DNA from: Dermatemys mawii
Lineage: Eukaryota > Chordata > Testudines > Dermatemydidae
Assembly (NCBI GenBank): GCA_007922305.1
Contig: ML677335.1
Span: 18,758,246-18,822,245, forward strand
Direction of reading: 5' to 3'
Length of the DNA stretch: 64,000 nucleotides
Positions 57,539 through 64,000 of this stretch are shown one piece after another. Positions within the stretch are counted from its first letter, which is position 1. Each line of letters opens with the position of its first letter. A model generated the notes under the pieces. It worked only from the letters and a program-made list of their open reading frames with translations. It made no database searches and was not told the DNA's origin. Made by a program: the position numbers and the translations under genes.

Positions 57539-57765
57539 GGAATTATATGGTCACAGTAGATTACTATTCCAATTTCAGGAAAGTGGATTAGTAACCAAAG
57601 GAACATTTTGGAAGGTGTAGCATACCTGACACACTGCTCAGGCAATGGGCCACCGTATATTGCAACAGAATTCAAGTGATTCAGTGCCACGTGGGAACTT
57701 GAGCACAAGACATCTTCCATTGGGTGTGCACAAGGCAAGGGGAAGGCAGAGTCAGCTATGTATTA
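57539..57765 (+). pseudogene. Ty3/Gypsy element C integrase core remnant
   Basis: Encodes VTVDYYSNFREVD (D of the integrase core) and, after a gap, GNGPPYIATEFK and KTSSIGCAQGKGKAESAM, matching the integrase pattern DNGPPY...EF...TSS-GYPQ-NGKAESA. An in-frame stop follows EFK, and the sequence between the core blocks is shortened. It ends abruptly against CR1 sequence, so the 3' part and LTR of element C are gone. Confidence 0.68.
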
Positions 57766-57769
57766 ACCC

Positions 57770-58475
57770 ATAAAAAGATTTAGGGGTCATAGTAGTCAAG
57801 CAGCTTGAATACATGCTCCCACAGCAACTCTGTGGCAAAAAGAGCTAATGTGATCCTGGGATGTAGTAAGTAGCAGTAGGGAGGTGATTTTACCTCTGTA
57901 TATGGCAGTGGTGAGACTTCTGTTTCTAGTTCTGGTATCCACATTTAGAAAAGGATGTTGAAAAATAGGAGAGGATGAAGAAAAGAGCCACTAAAATGAC
58001 TCTGGGGCTGGAGAAGATGCCTTACAATAAAACATTCAAGGAGCTCAATCTATTTAGTTTATTTAAAAACCACCACTACCAAGAGATATGACTTGATTAC
58101 AATGTGTAAGTAACTTCATGGGGAGAAAATAATGTGTACTAAAGAGTTCTTTAATCTGACAGAGAAAGGCATAATAAGAACCAATGGCTGGAAACCAGAC
58201 AAATTCAAATTAAAAATTATAGGCACCATTTTTTAACTGTGAGGATGGAGAAATAGTAGTGTCCTGAACTAGATGTCTTCAGATCACAACTGGATGCCCT
58301 TCGGGAAAATATCCTTTAGCAAAACACAAGTTATTGTTCAGTCAAACACAAATTATAGTTTCGATACAGGGTAACTGAGTGAAATTTCATGGCCTGTAAT
58401 ATACTAGTTCGAGGTCAAACTAGATGGTCTAATGGTCCCTACTGGCATTCAATGCTAAGAATCTATGAATTGCAA
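57770..58475 (+). mobile_element. CR1 LINE, 3' half of interrupted copy
   Basis: AAAAAGATTTAGGGGTCATAGTAGTC (the DLGVxV segment) opens it. Then come GATCCTGGGATG, a LERxQRRATKM-like stretch (GAAGAAAAGAGCCACTAAAATGACT), TTCAAGGAGCTCAATCTATTTAG, and the 3' untranslated AAGAGTTCTTTAATCTGACAGAG. It closes with CAAACTAGATGGTCTAATGGTCCCTACTGGC and AATCTATGAAT at 58475. This is the same orientation as 54985-55720 and consistent with one original element. Confidence 0.82.
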
Positions 58476-59587
58476 TTGACTTTAAAAATATAATTGAATT
58501 GGTTGTAATTTGAGAAACACAATTCAAGTTTAAATACAGGCTTCTAGAGTGAGTGTCTGACATTCAAAGTAATGAGGCTGCTGGTTCCCTTGCTGCACAG
58601 TGCCCCATGCTTTCCAGATGGCAAAGTAAGAATGAACAATTCTGAAGATAAAGGAGTAACTGTGTGGGTTAAGTCTAACATGAAGTGAAATAAGGAAAGC
58701 AGCACAGAAATGACAGCATCCTTTATTAAAAAAAATTCTGGCATACACAATTTAACACCAGTTTTACACTCTGCCCGGGAAGAGTACAATATTAACTTCA
58801 TTTGAAGAAAGAATTATCTACTATCTGAGAAAAGGGACCTCTGCATGTTTTATAAGAAGTTGGACTGCATGGGGACATTTAAACTAAAGTGGCTTTCACT
58901 AATATCTTTGATTTGCAGTAAATTAGCCAAAATGTATTTTGAACATTTTGTACAGCATAAGCCAAACAAAATAAATCTCACAGCTGTACATCCTACAGAA
59001 TCTATTATGCCAATGCACATAATAGAGTTCCCATTAGAGACAGTTCTCTAATCATATTTTGTGTGGAACTACAATGGTTAGTTTGAAGTTCAAGATTCCC
59101 TTTTGTGTATTTAAATTGGTAAGGGAAAATAACTGAGAAATAAATAAATAAATATTTCAAGTATAACTACAGGCTGTAATCTTGTTCCATTTAAGCCAGT
59201 GGGAGTTTTGCCATTTACCTCAATAAGGCCTGATCTCATTAACAAGGTTTTAAGAAATAGTTAGTAAACACTGAATACTTAGAACTTGTATATCAATTGC
59301 ACATCATACAGTGGACTAAATTCCACTTTTAGTTACACTAGAACAAATCTGGAGTTGCTCCACTGAGAACAACTGCGGTACTCTGGATTTCCACTGGTTT
59401 ACACTAAGAGCAGAATTTGGTCTCGGATATTTATTTGTTACTAGTTTGTTACTTATAATCAAACATTGATTACATTTATTCTTAAACTGTTAGCTCTTCA
59501 AAGGCAAGCATAGTGCCTGTTTGTATGACACTAAATCTCTAACAGACTTCACACAGAAAGACCACTGAGAGCTTCACTGATTTCATT
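58476..59587. other. No recognisable gene; possible ancient MITE at 59340-59425
   Basis: GGAGTTGCTCCACTGAGAAC...CACTGGTTTACACTAAGAGCAGAATTTGG resembles an old amniote repeat seen in many loci. Nothing else supported. Confidence 0.35.
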
Positions 59588-60675
59588 AGTGACAAAGAGT
59601 CCTGTGGCACCTTAAAGACTAACTAAAATTTTTTTAGAGCATAAGCTTTTGTGGGCTAATACCCACTTCGTCGGATGCATGCAGTGGAAGTATCCAGGGG
59701 CAGGTATAAATAGGTAGGCAAGAACCAGGTGGGAGATAACAAGGTTAGTCCAATGAGGCTGAACCAGCTTGTTATCTCTAATCAGGGAGAGTGAGGTGTT
59801 CCTCTAGCAGCTGAACTGGAGGTGTGAATAGCGAGAGAAGAGAAGCTGCTTTTGTAGTTAGCTAGCCATTCAAAATCTCTATTCAGTCCCAAACTGATTG
59901 TGTCAAATTTGCAAATGACTTGCAGCTCTGCAGTCTCTCTTTGCAGTCTGGACTTGAAGTTTTTTTGCTGCAAAATGCTGACCTTTAAATCTTCTCTGGT
60001 GTGTCCAGCGAGGTTGAAGTGCTCTCCTACAGGTTTTTGAATATTGCCATTCCTGATATCTGATTTGTGTCCATTTATCCTTTTTCGTAGGGACTGTCCA
60101 GTTTGGCCGATGTACATATCAGAGGGACATTGCTGGCACGTAATGGCATATATTACATTGGTAGATGTGCAGGTGAATGAACCAGTGATGGTGTGGCTGA
60201 TCTGGTTTGGTCCTGTGATGGTGTTGCTGGTGTAGATGTGTGGGCAGAGTTGGCATTGAGGTTTGTTGCATGGATTGGTTCCTGAGTTAGAGTTATTATG
60301 GCGCGGTGTGCTGTTGCTGGTGAGAATATGCTTGAGGTTGGCAGGTTGTCTGTAGGCCAGGACTGGCCTGCCTTCCAAGGCCTGTGAAAGTGAGGGATTG
60401 TTGTCCAGGATGGGTTGTAGATCACTGATGATGCGTTGGAGAGGCTTTAACTGAGGACTGTAGGTGATGGCCAGTGGTGTTCTGTTGTTTTCTTTCTTGG
60501 GCTTGTCTTGCAGCAGCAGGCTTCTGGGTACACGTCTGGCTCTGTTGATCTGTGTCCTTATTTCCTTGTGCGGGTATTGTAGTTTTGAGAAAGCTTGGTG
60601 GAGATCTTGTAGGTCTTGGTCTCTGTCTGAGGGGTTGGAGCAAATACGACTGATTTCATTGCAGTTGTGCCTCAT
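59588..60675 (-). mobile_element. Young Penelope-like element, 5'-truncated
   Basis: Minus-strand copy of about 1.09 kb. The 3' tail (59588-59781) carries the signature seen on plus as AAGAGTCCTGTGGCACCTTAAAGACTAAC and AGCATAAGCTTTTGTGGGCTAATACCCACTTCGTCGGATGCATGCAG. The coding part fills 59782-60675 without a lesion. Sequence beyond 60675 is unrelated, so the copy is truncated in the linker between reverse transcriptase and endonuclease. The tail differs from the older PLE family at 56600. Confidence 0.88.
59782..60675 (-). CDS. PLE polyprotein C-terminus with GIY-YIG endonuclease (partial)
   Basis: Unbroken frame of 297 codons. It covers the end of the thumb/linker (about 1-130, with SDRDQDLQDLHQAF and LAITYSPQLKPLQRIISDL), a Cys/His cluster (C136, C141, C144, H146), then the GIY-YIG nuclease: VIYAI at 174-178, MYIGQTG at 187-193, basic residues at R197/R199, H203, EHF at 218-220, and LNRDFEWL at 264-271. 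In PLEs this endonuclease nicks target DNA for target-primed reverse transcription. The reverse transcriptase itself is missing, so it cannot transpose alone. The first Met is internal and probably not a real start. The absence of stops over 0.9 kb implies a recent insertion. Confidence 0.88.
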   Translation of the reverse strand: MRHNCNEISRICSNPSDRDQDLQDLHQAFSKLQYPHKEIRTQINRARRVPRSLLLQDKPKKENNRTPLAITYSPQLKPLQRIISDLQPILDNNPSLSQALEGRPVLAYRQPANLKHILTSNSTPRHNNSNSGTNPCNKPQCQLCPHIYTSNTITGPNQISHTITGSFTCTSTNVIYAITCQQCPSDMYIGQTGQSLRKRINGHKSDIRNGNIQKPVGEHFNLAGHTREDLKVSILQQKNFKSRLQRETAELQVICKFDTISLGLNRDFEWLANYKSSFSSLAIHTSSSAARGTPHSP

Positions 60676-62429
60676 AAAATGTGGTCCCTACACTGCTCAA
60701 ACCCTCTGTCACCATGGTATAAATATTAAATAATAACACTGAGTAATCTAAAGAAAATTGTTCTCTCAACTTGAATCTCTGTTCCTCTGAGTCTCCCAGG
60801 CCACATGCAACGTCCTGAGAATCCTGCAATAGGAGATTTTGTTCCAAACATGTCATGTTTTGGGGAAAGTCTTTTTAGGCTTTACAAATGGGAAATTGTT
60901 GCTATTTTTACAGTTAATTCTGTCTTTGTTGGCAGGAAATTTTCTCTTTTTGCCAGACAAACATTCAGAATATATCCCTTTTACCTCATTGCCTAAAAAG
61001 TGTGTGGTGATGCAAACAGCACAGGAAATAAGGAAGTAGAAGTGAAAACAAACTGCTGAAAATGTTCTTTTCATGCTGGTCTTAAATGATCTATATGATA
61101 CACCAATTATGATTATGCATATACCAGAATCAGAAGGTAAAGAGATGTCATCTAGTGCATCATCTAGCTAATGCAGGATTTTTCCTGCATTGTCTTAGCT
61201 TTAAACATTTTTTAACCATGTGACAGGATTTAAGATTTCCCACAAAGGGATTGCCAGGCTCTTCTATTGACCCACCCTGTCAGCAGCAAAGAGACCCTGG
61301 TGTAAAGCTGTTGCATACTTCTGTGTGGCACACTGTTGCAGGTGCAATTGTTAATATCTCCAGGATATAAAAAGTGTGGTGTGGCTTCTCTTTGTCACAG
61401 GAACTAGGAATACAGATAGAGAGGGGTCCCTCGAAAAAGCCGATTTGGGATGGGAGGGGAAACTGATTCAAGTTACCAGTAAAGTCAACACTGAGGGAGG
61501 ATGTAACTTTAACATTTTACAGTATTGTGCAGTCTTTATTGGCAGAAGAGAAAGGATGCTTCCTGCTCATGCCACGTTAAAGTGATTTTGAAAACCTGCT
61601 GTATCTTCCCTACTGAAATGTTGGAAGGGGCATTAGCTGTACTGTACTTATGTAATAGGAAAGATATGCTTTCTGTTGGTCTCCATCTTTTCACAGTTCA
61701 AATAATGTCTGGGCTTTAAAATGCAAAACTGTGGTCATGCCTGTTGATTTGCATATGATTTATTCTCGAGTGTAGCTCAGTGCAATATTTTTGTTACATT
61801 CAGTGTCTTATAGATTCTTCTCTCTTCTGTCAAATACATTGCCCTTTCTGAACAAAAAGGAAGCTTCTCTCCATGTTACCATTTTTTTTATTCTTACTAT
61901 TTGTGGGATGTTTCCTCTGAAAATATACACACGCGGAGATAGTATGCCACCTTGAATTAAAAAATTTGCCACAGTCACTGATGTCTAATATGCTCTACAG
62001 TTTATAGATAAATAAGAGCAGACCTCTGGAATAACAAGACAAAAGCAAATTGTGTCCAGAACAGTTTATTTTTAGCTTTTTCCAATAGCGTAATTGCAAA
62101 AAACAAGTAAACTGAGAGCCTAGAGTAATGAAATGTGTAGATAATATTTGCTGTATCTTTTTTCCCCAGTAGGAACTACTCGGGGCTCTTGCTTATTCAC
62201 AAAATATTTGCATTGGATTTCAGTAGTCTATGCTGTTTGCTATCAATCAGAGAATGCACTTGAAGGATTTTTTTACATGGAAAATAGAAGAGAAATTGAA
62301 AATAAAAAAGTATGATATAAATTGAATGCAGCTACTCAAGAGACTTAGCCCTTGGATAAACTGTAGATCCTTCTAGCATTTAAATGTAATATGTTAGCAA
62401 GATAAAAGCAGAGATGCGGGTCAAGTGTG
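60676..62429. other. No recognisable feature
   Basis: AT-rich; short frames at 60805-61074 and 61280-61719 lack domains. Confidence 0.4.
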
Positions 62430-63167
62430 CTCCGTCCCTTTATGGGACAAGTGGGGGTAATGATGGCCTTGCGGCTGAGTATGTACAATCATTCCTTGTC
62501 TTGGGATAGCTTGACCTAGGGACAAAAGTCAATATGGTGGATCTATCTCAGGGCTGTGTGGCCCAGCGGCTGGTGCCAATAGAGCTGCCCCGTTCAGCAG
62601 GGCTGTGTGACCCAATGTCCAGAATCAGTATAATGGCCCTGTTGAGTAGGGTTGTTTAGCCTGGCAGCCAGTTGGGAGAGTGGACCATCCTTGCGGGTGT
62701 TGTGATAGCCGGATAGGAGAATCCGGACCTTCCTTCTCCACCAGGTCCCAGATCAGGGCCCTGTCATTGGCAAGTATGACTGCCGCCAGGTCAGTGGGGA
62801 TCTGCCCAAAACACGATGACCCCGACAGGCACAATAACTAGTCCCCCTGAGTTACTTCCTACTCTCTTCCTGATGCAGTGTTTCCGGCATCCCCAGGTTC
62901 CTCAGTCAGTGTGGTTCCCAGCATCTTTGACACTGCTTGGATGTCCTCCGAAGTCTGCTGTCTGGGGCTTCCACAGTTCCGGGGCTGGAGCTCACAGCGT
63001 GCGCCTTCCCTCTCCAGCAGTCATCAATGAATGAGCCAAGCTGCTCCCTTTTAAATCTAGTCTCTACCCAGAGCATGCCAGCTGGGCTGTGGGGGCATGG
63101 CCCCTCAGCCCAGAGAGTAGAGTTAACCCTTGCAGTACCAGCGTGGGGGCAACTGCACCCCATCACA
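62430..63167 (-). mobile_element. Possible LTR-type repeat
   Basis: GC-rich block ending on plus with GCACCCCATCACA, giving a TGTGATGGGGTGC start on minus. CTGCTCCCTTTTAAATCTAG at 63041-63060 would be the TATA region on minus. CAGGGCTGTGTGGCCCAGCGGC and CAGGGCTGTGTGACCCAATG near 62552 and 62599 are internal tandem-like units, with a third decayed unit near 62645. It shares its promoter-end layout with 46206-46649. The left boundary and target duplication are not established. Confidence 0.45.
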
Positions 63168-63929
63168 CCCTGTGCTCCAACTCCCCATTTTAATATATAT
63201 ACTAAATCATCCTAAATACAATTGCAAGCTGCGCTAGCAAGCAGCAACCAAAATTACTTTATCAGAAAACAACAGAAATAAACATTACGGATTAAATTTT
63301 CTCTGACCAACATAATGAAGTCTCAGCAGTGAAATACAGGCTAGGATTTAGCCCATTTATTGTAATAAGTAAATTAGAGATCAAGCCTGGGGTAGTTAGT
63401 AAACGTTGTTAATTATTAATGGCTTTTCACTGTAGTCTCTGGCTACATTTTAAAAGACACAAATTAAGAACATTCCCTTTCCTCCCTGTGCAAGGCCCGA
63501 TCCCTTTGGCAAAACTCCCATTGACTTCAGTGGTAGTTCTCAATCCAATGAAGCATGTGAGCACATGCTCTATTTTAAGCATGTACATCGTACTCGTACT
63601 AATGAAGTGAATGGAACTACTTGCATTCTTAAGCACTTCAGCATGTGCTAATTTTCACTGGATCAGGTCTAAAGTGCTCTGCAGCGTCGGTGCTTTACAG
63701 GATTAATCCTTTAGGGAACACATACATTGCAACTCCCTCATTGTATCAAAAAGTCACCCACTGTGAAAGGACCTGAAACAAGGCAATCATAACCAGATAA
63801 ATGGGATTCCAAAATCTGCAGTTAGTGTATGGATAGGGATAATTTAATGTTAGCATAGAAGTGTCTGTATTAATAAATCTCTGAGCATTGGCAGAGAGAC
63901 ATGGGTGTTTCCAGAAGCCTTAGCAGTCT
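63168..63929. other. Old palindromic repeat-like stretch at 63490-63675, otherwise unassigned
   Basis: GCCCGATCCCTTTGGCAAAACTCCCATTGACTTCAGTGG on the left and CACTGGATCAGGTC on the right form degenerate inverted ends around GCATGTGAGCACATGCT. This pattern (GGCCYGATCC...) is typical of ancient amniote MITE-like elements. Confidence 0.4.
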
Positions 63930-64000
63930 GACGCCTGGGATACACTTAGTAGTGGAGGGGGGGGGTGTTCGAACTAAGATACGCAACTTCAGCTATGCTA
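63930..64000. mobile_element. hAT-like MITE, family 1 (cut by window end)
   Basis: GCCTGGGATACACTTAGTAG, a G-run, then AACTAAGATACGCAACTTCAGCTATGC. This is the same start as the 43807-44093 copy, in the same orientation. The remainder lies outside the window. Confidence 0.68.

Noticed and set aside
1..64000. CRISPR array, bacterial operon, rRNA or tRNA gene
   Set aside because: No regularly spaced repeat array, ribosome-binding-site-led gene series, rRNA block or cloverleaf-like sequence was seen. The repeat content is that of a reptile nuclear genome.

Overview
The window looks like non-coding chromosomal DNA of a reptile, most probably a turtle, with a crocodilian as the alternative. This is inferred from its repeats: CR1 LINEs, two families of Penelope-like elements (PLEs) with a GIY-YIG endonuclease, short hAT-like MITEs with CTTAGGxxxxGTCTACACT-type ends, Ty3/Gypsy and other LTR elements, and old MIR-type SINEs. 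The sequence is AT-rich and every long ORF is either transposon-derived or fortuitous. I found no host exon, tRNA, rRNA or bacterial-type feature. The window is intergenic or deep intronic.

Layout. 1-2.1 kb: little recognisable beyond a CR1 scrap and a possible LTR. 2.7-6.75 kb: a Ty3/Gypsy element (A, 2833-5090, minus strand, SCAN-like gag, tRNA-Pro-type primer site, pol mostly deleted) sits inside the integrase C-terminus of an older Ty3/Gypsy element (B, minus strand), with a perfect 5-bp target duplication. 8.7-24 kb: scattered MITEs, two MIRs, one PLE tail and much featureless AT-rich DNA. A 203-bp hAT MITE at 14561-14763 keeps a perfect 8-bp duplication. 24.2-25.7 and 37.1-38.8 kb: two copies of one LTR-like repeat, one abutting a TG...CA solo LTR and the other interrupted by a different TG...CA solo LTR. 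41.6-44.1 kb: CR1 pieces and two adjacent MITEs.

49.9-52.8 kb holds the most informative element: a 2,563-bp DNA transposon with long imperfect inverted repeats starting CACTG, a TAA target duplication and a nearly whole transposase gene carrying one frameshift and one nonsense codon. I read it as a CMC (EnSpm/CACTA-like) element, inserted where two PLE tails meet head to head. 55.0-58.5 kb: a three-layer nest, CR1 interrupted by a Ty3/Gypsy element (LTR, gag, integrase remnants), itself interrupted by an old PLE. 59.6-60.7 kb: a young-looking PLE fragment with an unbroken 297-codon reading frame ending in a GIY-YIG domain. 62.4-63.2 kb: an LTR-like repeat. 63.93 kb to the end: the start of another MITE.

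No genes here work together as a host system. What can be read is the order of insertions and the decay of each element. Family names rest on recognising motifs and repeat ends by eye, without database searches.
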